The notes: generated by a model from the sequence alone, not told the origin. Positions 17,440 through 26,865 are shown, counted from the first letter of the stretch. The stretch is 64,000 nt of DNA from Pyxidicoccus sp. MSG2 (GCF_026626705.1 NZ_JAPNKC010000001.1:3100001-3164000); one strand, 5' to 3'. Numbers and translations are program-made.

Positions 17440-19557
17440 TCACGTGAGCAGCAGCGGCGGCAGGCGCTCCGCCGCGTGGTGCAGCACGGAGAGCTGGCGG
17501 ACCAGCCGCTCGCCCTGGGTGCGGGACAGCGCGTCCCCCTCCAGGGGCGGTGAGTCCGGAGGCAGCGGCGCCGGGGCCCGGCGCTGCTCCACCGCCGAGG
17601 CCACCTCGTCCAGCACGGCGGCGGTGTAGCGCGCCATGGGCTCCAGGTCCGGAGCGCCCGGCCCGCGCCCGCCGGTGGACAGCGCCGTCACCGCGGACGT
17701 CAGGCGCCGCGCGTAGGTGAGCAGGGCCATGACGGGCTCGAGCTGCTGCGCGGGCCCCTTCCACTCGGAGAGCACCCGCTGGAAGGAGGCCTCGGCGGAG
17801 AGCAGCGCCAGGCCCATGCGCCGCCGCGCCTCGCGCACGGCGGGCTCGGCGTCGGAGCGTGCCGCGGCCACCTGGCGCAGGTAGTCGCCGTCCGCGCGCA
17901 GCGCGGTGGCCACCTGCTCGGGGAAGCGCAGGTGCTCCGGGCTGGGCCACAACAGCCGCGAGCAGACGAGCGCGAGCGCGCCCCCCAGCAGCGTGTTGAC
18001 GATGCGCACCCCGGCCAGGTCCCAGTCGCCGGACTGGAGCTCGGAGAGCAGCACGATGGCGGGCGTGAGCAGCACCTGGAACGCGGGCAGGCTGAGGGGC
18101 TGCACGCTCATGGCGACGGCGAACAGCACCATGATGGCCACCAGGATGACCACCGGGTCCCTCACCAGCGCGACGAGCCCCGCCGCCACGGCCGCGCCCA
18201 GCAGGGTGCCCGCCACGCGCTGCAGGCTGCGCTGGAGCGTGAGCCCCGAGTACGGCTGGAGGACGATGATGACGGTGATGATGACCCAGTAGCCGTGGTC
18301 CAGCCCGAGCCCCCGCACGAGCGCGGTGGCGAGCGCCGCGGAGACGCCCAGCCGCAGCGCATGGCGGAAGATGACCGAGCCCGGGTTGAGATTGTCTCGC
18401 AAGGGCTCCAGCAACGAGGGTGCGGGGGCGGCCTCCGCGCGGGGGCCCAGCGGGAGGGCCTCCGGCACCGGCTTCCCGTGCTCCAGTCGCGCGGCCACGT
18501 CGAGGAGCGCCTGGGTGAACTCGCGCAGGCGGCCCAGCAGCGCGTGCGCGTGGGCCCAGGCGGCGCGGGCGGGCTCGGGAAGGCGGGCCTCGGCGTCGAG
18601 CATCTCCAGGGCATGGAGCACCCGCTCCGGTCCACAGGCCCTTCGCGCGTGCACGTCCTCGCCCTTCTCCAGGGCCAGGGCGATGCGCCGCAGGTCGGCG
18701 GCCAATTCCGCCAGGGAGCGCTGCACCTCGGCGCGGAGGGCCAGGTAGCGGGGCTCGCGCGGCGCCATCTCCAGCGTCTCCGTCAGCGCGACGAGCAGGG
18801 GCACCAGCGCGTCGGCGCCCTCGCGCAGCACGAGCAGGTGCTCACCCCGCCCGCTCTCCCCGACCCGGCTCCGCCGTGTGGCGGCGAGGACGGAGCTGGC
18901 GGTCTCCAGGGCCTGACGGATGCGGGGCTCCCATGGCACCGCGGGCACCGTGAACGCGGAGGCCGCCGGGCCTTCCAGGGGCCAGCGCCCCACCTCGTCC
19001 GCGCGCTCCGCGAGCACGTCGTAGCAGCGGGCGATGGACAGGCGCGCGGGCCGATACGGGCGCAGGGGCCACAAGAGCAGTGCGAGCAGCATCGCCCACA
19101 CGCCGCCCACCAGGAAGAGGCCGGAGCGGGCCAGCGCATCGGCGAAGTCGTGCGCGGGGAGCGACAGCGACACCACGGAGTAGTTGGCGAGCACCACGCC
19201 CAGGAAGCCGGGCGTGTCGCCGTAGGAGCGGGCGAAGCCACACGCCGTCACCCAGCCCAGCGTGAGCGCGACGGCGGCCCAGGCCGGCGGGTGCGCGGCG
19301 GAGACGAGCCCCACCCCCGCGCCGAGCAACGTCATGGCCCCCATCGCGAGGGCCCTGTCACGGTAGGGCCCACCCCGGTCGACGAGGGTGACGAAGAGGC
19401 CCGCCAGGCCCACCCACGTGGCCGCGGGCAGGTGCAGCGTGGCGGCCACCGCCATGGGGACACCGACGGCGAGCGCGGCGCGCAGCCCTGCGCCTATCGC
19501 GGGCCGGACGGGCTCGACGTGGAGGAAGGACTGGAGCTGGCGCCGCAGGGGACTCAT
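17440..19557 (-). CDS. FUSC-family inner-membrane protein (putative aromatic acid exporter type)
   Basis: A protein of 705 residues with the duplicated layout of FUSC/YccS/AaeB proteins: a block of about six N-terminal membrane helices (residues 20-170), a long cytoplasmic helical region, a second block at about 375-520 that includes GYWVIITVIIVLQPYSGLTLQRSLQRVAGTL split across a loop, and a C-terminal cytoplasmic region. The family is linked to export of aromatic acids or related small molecules. Its ATG overlaps the stop of the upstream hydrolase-like gene (ATGA), so the two are translated together. It converges on the HEAT lipoprotein with a 6-bp gap. Confidence 0.87.
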   Translation of the reverse strand: MSPLRRQLQSFLHVEPVRPAIGAGLRAALAVGVPMAVAATLHLPAATWVGLAGLFVTLVDRGGPYRDRALAMGAMTLLGAGVGLVSAAHPPAWAAVALTLGWVTACGFARSYGDTPGFLGVVLANYSVVSLSLPAHDFADALARSGLFLVGGVWAMLLALLLWPLRPYRPARLSIARCYDVLAERADEVGRWPLEGPAASAFTVPAVPWEPRIRQALETASSVLAATRRSRVGESGRGEHLLVLREGADALVPLLVALTETLEMAPREPRYLALRAEVQRSLAELAADLRRIALALEKGEDVHARRACGPERVLHALEMLDAEARLPEPARAAWAHAHALLGRLREFTQALLDVAARLEHGKPVPEALPLGPRAEAAPAPSLLEPLRDNLNPGSVIFRHALRLGVSAALATALVRGLGLDHGYWVIITVIIVLQPYSGLTLQRSLQRVAGTLLGAAVAAGLVALVRDPVVILVAIMVLFAVAMSVQPLSLPAFQVLLTPAIVLLSELQSGDWDLAGVRIVNTLLGGALALVCSRLLWPSPEHLRFPEQVATALRADGDYLRQVAAARSDAEPAVREARRRMGLALLSAEASFQRVLSEWKGPAQQLEPVMALLTYARRLTSAVTALSTGGRGPGAPDLEPMARYTAAVLDEVASAVEQRRAPAPLPPDSPPLEGDALSRTQGERLVRQLSVLHHAAERLPPLLLT

Positions 19558-20252
19558 GGAGCGGAAGGCTCACCCGTCCATTCCAGGACTCCGGGCCCGG
19601 CGGCGGCACGGAAGCAGTCGGAGAACCAGGCCAGGGCCAGACGCGCGGCCGCGTCGAGCGGGGCGTCCTCGGGGAAGCCCCGGGTGGCACCCTCGACGAA
19701 CCGCAGGGCCTTGCGAGTCTTCAGCGCATCGAACACGCGGCGGTTGAGCGAGACACGGTCCGCGTCGTCGCCCGCGGCGAGCAGCAGCGTGGGAGCGCGC
19801 ACGTCGTGGAGGAGCTCGCCGGCCATGTCGGGCCGCCCGCCGAAGGTGACGACAGCCTGGACACCGCGAGGCTGATGCGCGGCGGCCACGAGCGCGGCGG
19901 CGGAGCCCAGACCCGAGCCGAGGTAGCCCACGGGCAGCAATGACAGCGAGTCATCCCGCTGGAGCCAGTCGCGGGCGACCTCCAGCCGATGGGCGACGAG
20001 CTCCACGTTGGAGCCCTCGCGCAGCGTCCACTCCTGGGCCAGCTCCTCCTCGGCCGTGCGGAGCCCCAGCTTCAGCGTGGCCAGTCCCGAGGCGTGGAGG
20101 ATGCGGGTGACGTGGCTGCTCCGGCGACCATCCTGGCCGGCGCCATCGGTGGCGAGCACCACGAGTCCCGAGGAGCGCTCGGGCACGGAGAGCCGTCCTT
20201 CCAACAGTCGCCCGGCGACACCAATCTCCACGTCACGGTCGTGTACGCGCAT
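19554..20252 (-). CDS. Alpha/beta-hydrolase-fold protein, catalytic residues replaced
   Basis: A 232-residue cytosolic protein of the dienelactone-hydrolase-like group. It keeps the family strands (VVLATDGAG, LLPVGYLGSGLGSAAALVAAA, FGGRPDMAG, LLLAAGDDADRV), but the nucleophile elbow usually read GASTG is GSGLG (residues 112-116), placing Gly at the serine position. The usual GATH near the end is GATR (188-191), replacing the catalytic His. The Asp region remains. It is therefore probably a non-catalytic binding or regulatory protein. A GAGGAGG site precedes the ATG at 20252. Coupling to the FUSC gene suggests that it assists or regulates that protein. Confidence 0.85.
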   Translation of the reverse strand: MRVHDRDVEIGVAGRLLEGRLSVPERSSGLVVLATDGAGQDGRRSSHVTRILHASGLATLKLGLRTAEEELAQEWTLREGSNVELVAHRLEVARDWLQRDDSLSLLPVGYLGSGLGSAAALVAAAHQPRGVQAVVTFGGRPDMAGELLHDVRAPTLLLAAGDDADRVSLNRRVFDALKTRKALRFVEGATRGFPEDAPLDAAARLALAWFSDCFRAAAGPGVLEWTGEPSAP

Positions 20253-20534
20253 CGACCCTCCTCCCGACGCGGGCACCGCGTGTGCCCGGACCTGTCCCGT
20301 GAAGGTGGTGTCCAAGTGCGCTCCCGGCTGGGGCCCCCTCCCCGGGTGCAAGGGGAGCGAGCGGCCGTGCGCCTCATGGGACTCTCGCTTCAAGTCACGG
20401 AGGAGTTAACGCCCGGAGGCCCGGCCCGCCATGCGAGCGAACGACGGGAGGTTGGAACCCAGCCGCCGGGACAGGTGCCGCGACCTGGAGCCGTGGTCAT
20501 TGGCTTGGAGATGGCCCGCTTCCGGTGACCGCCC

Positions 20535-21098
20535 ATGCTCTCCTTCTACTGGCCCCCGCCGTCGAAAACATGGTCGCTGCTCGCGTCTCCGACGGGGCCC
20601 ACCACGCCACCTTCGCCAGAGCTTCGAGCCCTCAACGCCGAGCGACTGCGCGAGGACCGCATGGCGGTGGACGGCCTCACCGCGACGTCCCTGCTGAGCG
20701 TGGCGGTGGGCGCCTGCGGAGCGCTCCGGGCGAGGCGTGCGCGCGCTCGCGCCTTCCACCTGACGAGCGCGGGCATGCACCTGTTCGTCCTCGGCACGGC
20801 AGTGGTGGGGCGCACGGCGCTGGAGGTCCAGGACCCGGCGACCCTGGGAGCCCGGGACAGCGTCCAGCGTGGAGCACGGATGCTGCGCCTGCTGGGCGCG
20901 GGCATCGCCTCGGAGGTGGGCGCGGTGCTGGCCGGAGCCCTCGTGCTCCGGGCAGCGCGGCGAAGAAGCGAGACGCTCGCGGGCGCTGGCACGTCCCTGG
21001 TGCTGCATGGCGCGATGCTGCTGTGCATCGACACCGCGCTCTTCCTGCGCAATGCCTATCACCAGCGCCGGGTGCTCCAGAGCGTTGGCAGCGCCTGA
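20535..21098 (+). CDS. Hypothetical multi-pass membrane protein
   Basis: A 187-residue protein with about four hydrophobic segments: GLTATSLLSVAVGACGAL (47-64), MHLFVLGTAVVG, LLGAGIASEVGAVLAGALVL and SLVLHGAMLLCIDTALFL. Before the first there is LRALNAERLREDRM, a pattern I associate only loosely with uncharacterised four-helix bacterial membrane proteins. The N-terminal 25 residues are Pro/Thr-rich and an internal start is possible. No partner gene is obvious; it stands alone between divergent and same-strand neighbours. Confidence 0.65.
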   Translation: MLSFYWPPPSKTWSLLASPTGPTTPPSPELRALNAERLREDRMAVDGLTATSLLSVAVGACGALRARRARARAFHLTSAGMHLFVLGTAVVGRTALEVQDPATLGARDSVQRGARMLRLLGAGIASEVGAVLAGALVLRAARRRSETLAGAGTSLVLHGAMLLCIDTALFLRNAYHQRRVLQSVGSA

Positions 21099-21298
21099 GC
21101 GGCGCGGACTCCTGCCTGTAGCCCATTGCGCTACAACTGCAACCCGCCTGTGACACGGCAGGTAACAGGCTCCATCAAGCCCCACGCCATTCCAAGACAT
21201 TCCGCGCTGGCACGGTGCCTGCCTACGGCCGTCGCCGCGGGATGAACCCGGGTCATGGACCCGCGTTCATCCCTGCCAACCATGCGAGGGAGTCGACC

Positions 21299-21775
21299 AT
21301 GAAGACGGTAGCCGGGGTTCTTGTGATGCTTGGGATGATGCTGACCGCCTGCGACTCCATGCCTGAGATGGACCCTGCCCAGCAGGAAGCGGCCACGCTT
21401 CCCGAGGAGCAGGAGGTTACGCAGCAGGCCACGCCCGTGAATGGAGACTGCACGGCGAGCATCTACTGTGGAAACTGGGCGACGTGCAGCGGTTCGGAAG
21501 GCCGGTGCCAGGCCGTTCCCGCTACAATTGCCAACCCCTGGGGCAGCGTGAAGTGCACCACTGGCGCCTCGACTGTGAATGAGGTGTTCTGCAACCCCCT
21601 GCAGGTCCCCACGTGTGGCTGTGGCCAGGATGGCTGCTGCTCCGAACTGTGTGCCCTGGACCCTGACTGCGGCACCTGCGTCGTGGGCAAGGCCTGCACT
21701 TCGGACGGCCAGTGCGGCGGCAGGGCGAGTGGCAGGTGCAATACCACGACCCGGAAGTGCAGCTGCTTCCTGTAG
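21299..21775 (+). CDS. Cysteine-rich lipoprotein
   Basis: A 158-residue protein with a lipoprotein signal (MKTVAGVLVMLGMMLTAC; lipid Cys at about 18) followed by a disordered acidic linker. The mature domain, from about residue 50, has some 20 cysteines (CTASIYCGNWATCSG, CGCGQDGCCSELC, CGTCVVGKACTSDGQCGG), so it must be a small disulfide-locked fold, presumably surface-exposed or periplasmic. A GGGAG site precedes the ATG. I do not recognise the fold. Myxobacteria carry many such small Cys-rich lipoproteins, mostly without known function. Confidence 0.8.
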   Translation: MKTVAGVLVMLGMMLTACDSMPEMDPAQQEAATLPEEQEVTQQATPVNGDCTASIYCGNWATCSGSEGRCQAVPATIANPWGSVKCTTGASTVNEVFCNPLQVPTCGCGQDGCCSELCALDPDCGTCVVGKACTSDGQCGGRASGRCNTTTRKCSCFL

Positions 21776-21866
21776 GCACGGCGGCATCCCCGCGCCTCGC
21801 AATGAGTGGCGGGAATCGAAACGGAGCGGAGTCCTCCCGCCTCGTCTCGGACTGAGCGCGTAGAGG

Positions 21867-21897
21867 TCGGTCATCCGTCCGTAGGACGGATGACCGA
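21867..21897. terminator. Perfect 14-bp hairpin with 3-base loop
   Basis: TCGGTCATCCGTCC (21867-21880) pairs fully with GGACGGATGACCGA (21884-21897) around GTA. It lies 92 bp after the lipoprotein stop and 36 bp before the next start. It has no T-tract, so it may be a transcription stop that does not need one, an mRNA-stabilising stem, or an operator. The strength and perfection of the stem make chance unlikely. Confidence 0.6.
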
Positions 21898-21933
21898 TGC
21901 GCGCGGAAGCACGAAGCCGGTACCGTCGTCCGC

Positions 21934-22413
21934 ATGGATACCCGCTCCCTGTCTGAACGGCTCACCATCGCCACGCCCTGCCAGATGCGCTGGGACGAGA
22001 TGACCGGGGATGCGCGTGTCCGGCACTGCGGCGCCTGCCGGCTCAACGTCTACAACGTGAGCGAGATGAGCACGTCCGAAGTGGAGGCGCTGCTCCAGCC
22101 CGGTGGGAGTGTCTGTGCCCGGGTCTATCGCCGGTCGGATGGAACGGTCGTCACGGGAGACTGCCGGCGCGTGTGGCGCGAGCAGCGCGCGGAGGCGACC
22201 ACGCTGCTCGGTACGGCCGTGACGGCGACGGCCGCGCTCTCGCTGCTCGCGTTGATCGGCCTGCTCACGCTCACCCTCTTCGGCGACAACATCCGGCGCC
22301 TGTTCGGGGCCACCACGGGAGCCCTGCCGGCCGCGCCGGTCTCCGCCCGCAGCACACCAGCCTCGGTCTCCACCCCGAGCTCCGCCACGGGGATGAACCA
22401 GAACCATTATTAG
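21934..22413 (+). CDS. Conserved cysteine-motif membrane protein of unknown function
   Basis: A protein of 159 residues. The N-terminal 75 residues show a recurring bacterial pattern I recognise but cannot name: IATPCQMRWDEMTGDARVRHC, then CxxC (CGAC) and NVYNVSEMS, then CARVYRRSDGTVVTGDC. These cysteines could bind a metal. A membrane stretch follows at about 90-112 (TAVTATAALSLLALIGLLTLTLF), then a Ser/Thr/Pro tail. The N-terminal domain probably lies in the cytoplasm. Start ATG at 21934. It precedes the phosphodiesterase gene by 68 bp. Confidence 0.75.
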   Translation: MDTRSLSERLTIATPCQMRWDEMTGDARVRHCGACRLNVYNVSEMSTSEVEALLQPGGSVCARVYRRSDGTVVTGDCRRVWREQRAEATTLLGTAVTATAALSLLALIGLLTLTLFGDNIRRLFGATTGALPAAPVSARSTPASVSTPSSATGMNQNHY

Positions 22414-22481
22414 AAGCGAAGGCAGCGACGGGAGACGCAATCGGGTTGCTTCGGCCCCTCCGGCCGGAGAGGCTGCCCGGC

Positions 22482-24140
22482 GTGTCACGACTTCTCGCCG
22501 CCCTCCTCGTCCTGTCCGCCCTGCCCGCCGCGGCCCGACCCCCGAAGCTCACCCTGTTCATCAGCGTGGACGCGCTGGGCAGCGACCTGCTGCTGCGCAA
22601 CCGTCCGCGCCTTACCGGCGGCCTGGGGAAGCTGCTCGACGCGGGGGCGTTCTACCCCTACGCGCGCTACGCCTACGCGGAGGCCCGTACCGCACCGGGT
22701 CACGCCACGCTGGCCACCGGTGCGAATCCGTGGCGCCACGGCATCGTGGACAATGACATCCATGACCGTGCCACGAACCAGAGCGTGCAGGCCTACACGG
22801 ACCCGGCGTACCCCATCCTGGACGGAGTCACCGCTCCGACATCGGACACCAGCCCCGGGAATCTGATGGCGGAGACGCTGGCGGACCGGCTGCGCGTGTC
22901 CACGCAGGGCCGGGGCAAGGTGGTGGCGCTGTCGTTCAAGGCGCGCGCGGCGATTCCGCTGGCCGGGCGGCAGGGGCAGGCGTGGTGGTTCGACGAGGCC
23001 ACGGGGAAGATGGTGACGAGCACCTGGTACGCGAAGGCCGTGCCCGCGTGGATGCAGGCGCTCAACGCGCGCAAGCTTGCGGATGCGGCCTTTGGCAAGA
23101 CGTGGGACCTGCTGCGTCCGCGCGCCGAGTACGCGGGCGAGGACGACCGCGACGCGGAACCGCCGAACCCCTACAACATGGGCCGCACCTTCCCCCATGC
23201 GCTCCACGGCGGGCTGGAGGCGCCGGGGCCCGCGTCGTACCGCGTCTTCGCCGTGTCGGCGCGCTCGCATGATTTGCTGGTGCAGGCGGCGAAGGCGGCG
23301 CTGGCGGGCGAGGGCCTGGGCAAAGACGACGTCCCGGACCTGCTCGCGGTGAGCTTCAGCGGCACGGACGCGGTGTTCCACACGTACGGGCCCACCTCGT
23401 GGGAGATGCAGGACACGCTGCTGCGGCTGGACCAGGCGCTGGGCGAGCTCATCACCGCCGCCGAGCGCGCGGCGGGAGGCAGGGCGAACCTGGTCATCGC
23501 GCTGTCGGCGGACCATGGGGGCGCGGAGATTCCGGAGGTCTGGGTCCAGGCGGGCGTGCCCGCGGCACGCATCCACCCGGTGGAAGTGGCCAGGGAACTG
23601 GCCGAGGAGTTGCGCGCGACGTTCGGCGCCGACGTGACGGTGAAGATGCTGGAGTTGGACGTGTACCTGGGCGGCAAGGCCCTGGAGTCGGGACAGGTGG
23701 ATGGCGTGGCGGTGCGGCGCGCGGCGGCGGCCTGGCTGGCGAAGCAGCCCTTCACGGTGACGGCGGTGGCGAGGGACGACCTGGACACGGCCCCGGACGT
23801 CACGGGGCTGCTGGCGCCGCTGCGGCGCGGCTACTACCCGATGCGCAGCGGGGACGTCCTCTTCGTGTCGAAGCCCTTCCACGTGGTGAGCGACTACCCG
23901 CGCGGCACGAACCATGGCACGCCATACGCCTACGACGTGCAGGTGCCCGTGGTGTTCGCGGGCCGGGGCGTGAAGCCGGGCCTGTACCGCCAGGAGATAG
24001 ACCCGGTGGACGTGGCGCCCACGCTGTCCGCGCTGCTGGAGATGGGAATGCCCGCGTCGGCCGAAGGCAAGCCCCGCGCGGAGGTCCTCTCGGGGCGGCG
24101 AAGCACGCGGGCGAGAGGTCTCGCCGTACAAGAGCGCTGA
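22482..24140 (+). CDS. Secreted alkaline-phosphatase-superfamily phosphodiesterase/phosphatase (PafA-like)
   Basis: A 552-residue exported protein with a signal peptide (RLLAALLVLSALPAAARP). Superfamily metal ligands are visible: FISVDALGSD at the first strand, TAPGHATLATGANPWRHGIVDND (nucleophile region), SGTDAVFHTYGP (Asp and His), ALSADHGG (Asp-His) and GTNHGTPYAYD (final His). This matches the type I phosphodiesterase/PafA group that cleaves phosphate esters in the periplasm with two zinc ions. The start is the GTG at 22482, preceded by GGAGAGG; no ATG fits the signal peptide. Downstream it converges on the LETM1-like gene. Confidence 0.9.
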   Translation: MSRLLAALLVLSALPAAARPPKLTLFISVDALGSDLLLRNRPRLTGGLGKLLDAGAFYPYARYAYAEARTAPGHATLATGANPWRHGIVDNDIHDRATNQSVQAYTDPAYPILDGVTAPTSDTSPGNLMAETLADRLRVSTQGRGKVVALSFKARAAIPLAGRQGQAWWFDEATGKMVTSTWYAKAVPAWMQALNARKLADAAFGKTWDLLRPRAEYAGEDDRDAEPPNPYNMGRTFPHALHGGLEAPGPASYRVFAVSARSHDLLVQAAKAALAGEGLGKDDVPDLLAVSFSGTDAVFHTYGPTSWEMQDTLLRLDQALGELITAAERAAGGRANLVIALSADHGGAEIPEVWVQAGVPAARIHPVEVARELAEELRATFGADVTVKMLELDVYLGGKALESGQVDGVAVRRAAAAWLAKQPFTVTAVARDDLDTAPDVTGLLAPLRRGYYPMRSGDVLFVSKPFHVVSDYPRGTNHGTPYAYDVQVPVVFAGRGVKPGLYRQEIDPVDVAPTLSALLEMGMPASAEGKPRAEVLSGRRSTRARGLAVQER

Positions 24141-24195
24141 CTGCGACAGCGCCTGCTTCAACTGCTCCGGCGGCACCCGCAACTGACGGCGCGCA

Positions 24196-25575
24196 TCACC
24201 CCACCTCGCGCTCCTGGATGAGCTCGTCGTTGTCCGCCTCGACGGGCTCCTCTTCCTGGAACGAGCTGGGCAGCAGGCTGAAGGGCAGCACCTTCGTCAG
24301 GGCCGCCAGCAGCAGGAATCCACCGGGCGCCGCGAAGATGGCGAGCGCCGGAATCGCCTTCGCCACGTCGATGAGCTGCGCGCGCATCCGCTTGCGCTCC
24401 TCACCCGTCAGCTTCTGCCGCCGCGCCACCTTCGTCAGCAGCACCGCCAGGTCGCCCGTCTCGCGGACCTCCTGCATGAGCCGGTGGAAGTTCTTCTCCA
24501 GCGTCTCCTGCATCCCGGCCACCAGGTCCTCGCCCATGGCGCCCGCCGCGTCCGTCACCGTGAAGACATCCACCAGCGAGCGGTGCTGCGCGTAGAACTC
24601 CGCCATCTCCAGCTCCAGCCGGTGCAGCTCCTCCTTCGGCACGTGCAGCGCGTCCGCCAGCTCGCTGATGAAGACGCGCTCGCGCCGCGTGCGCCGGCCG
24701 TCCACCAGCGCCGCCAGCAGCGTCTGCTCCAGCAGGAAGTGCCGCATGTCCACGCTGCGCACCTGCTTCACCACGTCGCGCACCGAGCGCCGCCGCTCGA
24801 AGGACTGCTTCACCGCCGCCTTCAGCTCCGACTCCATGGCGTCCGGCAGGCGCAGGTCCTCCACCTGCCGCAGAATCGCCCGGCGCGCCGGAGGCCCGGG
24901 CAGGCGGTCCACGCACGCCAGCCCCGTCAGCACGTCCACCAGCAGCGCCTTCTGCTTCGCCGCGAAGTCCAGCCGCCGCTGCGCGCGCTCGCGCTGGAAC
25001 CGCCCGGTGGAGAAGTAGTCAATCGCCTGCCGGCAGAACAACTGCGCGTCCGCGTACTGCGCGCCGTTGTGCAGCACCAGCCCGTACACCGGGTCGCCCG
25101 CCAGCGTCGGCTCGCGCTTGCGCAGCGCCGCCTCCACCTTCCCCGCCAGCCGCTTCGGCACCGGCTTCCCGGCCGCCAGACACTTGTCGAGCGCCACCGC
25201 CAGGTCCAGCTCCCCGGTCAGCACCGCGAACAGCAACAGGAGCTGCTCCCGACGAGGCCCCGCCGGAGCACCCACCAGGTGCGCCACGTCCAGCGCCAGC
25301 CGCGCCAGCGTCTTCACCACCGCGCGGAAGAGCTGCTCCTCCAGCGCCCGCGCCTGGAACTCCGTGGGGGCGCCCGTGTCCTCCGGCATGGGGGCGTCCG
25401 CGGGGGTGCCATACAAGAGCCCGCTGGCGCGCAGCGTGCGGCGCAGGTACGCGCGGGCCCGTGCACGGCCAGACCCCAGCGGCGCGGCGGACGGCTCCAG
25501 CGAGGGCGAGCTCGCGGAGGCCATCGCCTCGTCCAGGAGCGGGAGCAGCCATCCCGCCTTGCTGAAGTCCAACAC
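24196..25575 (-). CDS. LETM1-like protein
   Basis: A mostly helical protein of about 459 residues. The C-terminal third has a LETM1-type hairpin: helix LTGEERKRMRAQLIDVAKAIPALAIFAAPGGFLLLAAL split by a Gly-rich turn, then TKVLPFSLLPSSFQ, very like the LLPSxF end of LETM1 ribosome-binding domains. The middle part (ALVDGRRTRRERVFISELADALHVPKEEL) resembles TerB-like helices. Mitochondrial LETM1 proteins act in ion homeostasis; bacterial members are uncharacterised. The start is uncertain: GTG at 25575 follows GAGGGGG, while a longer frame reaches 25653. Confidence 0.75.
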   Translation of the reverse strand: MLDFSKAGWLLPLLDEAMASASSPSLEPSAAPLGSGRARARAYLRRTLRASGLLYGTPADAPMPEDTGAPTEFQARALEEQLFRAVVKTLARLALDVAHLVGAPAGPRREQLLLLFAVLTGELDLAVALDKCLAAGKPVPKRLAGKVEAALRKREPTLAGDPVYGLVLHNGAQYADAQLFCRQAIDYFSTGRFQRERAQRRLDFAAKQKALLVDVLTGLACVDRLPGPPARRAILRQVEDLRLPDAMESELKAAVKQSFERRRSVRDVVKQVRSVDMRHFLLEQTLLAALVDGRRTRRERVFISELADALHVPKEELHRLELEMAEFYAQHRSLVDVFTVTDAAGAMGEDLVAGMQETLEKNFHRLMQEVRETGDLAVLLTKVARRQKLTGEERKRMRAQLIDVAKAIPALAIFAAPGGFLLLAALTKVLPFSLLPSSFQEEEPVEADNDELIQEREVG

Positions 25576-25744
25576 CGGTACACCCCCTCGACCGCCGCCG
25601 GCGGACCGGGAGCAGTGAGACCGGATGTAACCCAGGCGCTCTCCGGATTCCACCCGGCCTGGGGACGGGTCCGTTCCCCATGAGTCAGCGGCCCAGAACC
25701 CGCGCTACTGGCGGACGCGAAGGCCGCTGACCTGGGGAAAAGGA

Positions 25745-26590
25745 CTACAGGGCGGTGGCCTTTCCGGGCTCCAGGTCCACCACCTTCGCCGGTCCGCGCA
25801 GCGTCTTCAGCTCACCCCGCAGTGCGTCGGGGGTGCCCTGGAGCAGGGGGAAGGTGCCGTAGTGCATCGGGACGATGCTCTTCACCTTCAGCAGCCGCGC
25901 CGCCTGGGCGGCCTCCGCCGGGCCCATGGTGAAGTGGCCGCCGATGGGCAGCATGGCCACCGTGGGCTTGAACTGGGCGGCGATGAGCGCCATGCCCTCG
26001 AAGGGGCCGGTGTCACCCGCGTGGTACAGCGTGGGCCCGTTGTCGATGGCCACCACGAAACCCAGTGGGGCGCCCGCGTACTGGGCCGAGGCCTTGGGGT
26101 CCGCCTGGTAGCTGCTCGAGTGCACCGCCTCCACGAGGTGGATGGTGGCGTCCTTCACCTTGAAGGTGCCGCCCGCGTTGGCGCCCACGGCCTGGGCCTC
26201 CGGCAGACCCAGCAGGTTGATGAGCTCGAACGAGCCGAACACCTTCGCGCCCGTCTTCTGGGCCAGCGCCTTCGTCTCGCCCACATGGTCGAAGTGGCCG
26301 TGGGTGACGAGGATGGCGTCCAGCGCCTCGGGCTGCGCCGCGCCCTGCGGGGCCTTGGGGTTGGTGAGCCACGGGTCGATGGCAATCACCGCGCCGCCCG
26401 GGGTGCGCACGATGAAGGCCGCGTGGCCCCACCACGTCACCTCCGTCTTGCCCTTCGTGGCCGCCGCCGGAGCCTTGGCGCCCGCCGCGGCCTTCCCCTG
26501 GGCCGGAGCGGCCGGGGTGCCCTGCGCCGCCGCCGTCCCGCCGAGGGCCACCAGCGCTCCCACCACCACTGCCATGAGCTGCGTCCGCAT
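25745..26590 (-). CDS. Exported metal-dependent hydrolase (UPF0173/metallo-beta-lactamase fold)
   Basis: A 281-residue protein with a signal peptide (MRTQLMAVVVGALVALGGTAAAQ) and an Ala-rich linker. The body is a small metallo-beta-lactamase fold of the YtkL/UPF0173 type: TWWGHAAFIV, AIDPWLTNP, the metal motif THGHFDHVG, YHAGDTG and the late MHYGTFP. These supply the ligands for two metals. UPF0173 members are usually cytoplasmic with unknown substrate; the export signal here is a notable difference. AGGAGTGG precedes the ATG at 26590. Confidence 0.9.
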   Translation of the reverse strand: MRTQLMAVVVGALVALGGTAAAQGTPAAPAQGKAAAGAKAPAAATKGKTEVTWWGHAAFIVRTPGGAVIAIDPWLTNPKAPQGAAQPEALDAILVTHGHFDHVGETKALAQKTGAKVFGSFELINLLGLPEAQAVGANAGGTFKVKDATIHLVEAVHSSSYQADPKASAQYAGAPLGFVVAIDNGPTLYHAGDTGPFEGMALIAAQFKPTVAMLPIGGHFTMGPAEAAQAARLLKVKSIVPMHYGTFPLLQGTPDALRGELKTLRGPAKVVDLEPGKATAL

Positions 26591-26865
26591 ATGTGTCCAC
26601 TCCTGTGCGTCGAAGTTGTCGAGCTGCCGCCGGGGTGCCCCAGGAGGCACCCACGTCCGGGCCGCCGCTTGTCACTTCCCGGGCGGCCACTCAAGGGGCT
26701 GGTGCTCCCGCCTGCTCCCCGGCGGACAGATGCCCCGGAGGACCGCGCGGCTCAAGCTCGAATCGACTGTCGACATGACGGGCACGCGGACAGCCGGAAG
26801 GACTCCCGGGCGCGCTGAGCTTCTTCCCCGCCCGGGGCGGCCCCGCGCTAACGTCCCCGGCCGCC
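26591..26865. other. 275-bp divergent promoter region with a 7-bp stem
   Basis: It lies between the exported hydrolase and the HSP90-family gene and contains no plausible gene. A perfect stem GGGTGCC/GGCACCC (26633-26652, 6-base loop) is close to the hydrolase side. No heat-shock CIRCE element and no sigma-32-like box could be recognised upstream of the chaperone gene. Confidence 0.4.
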
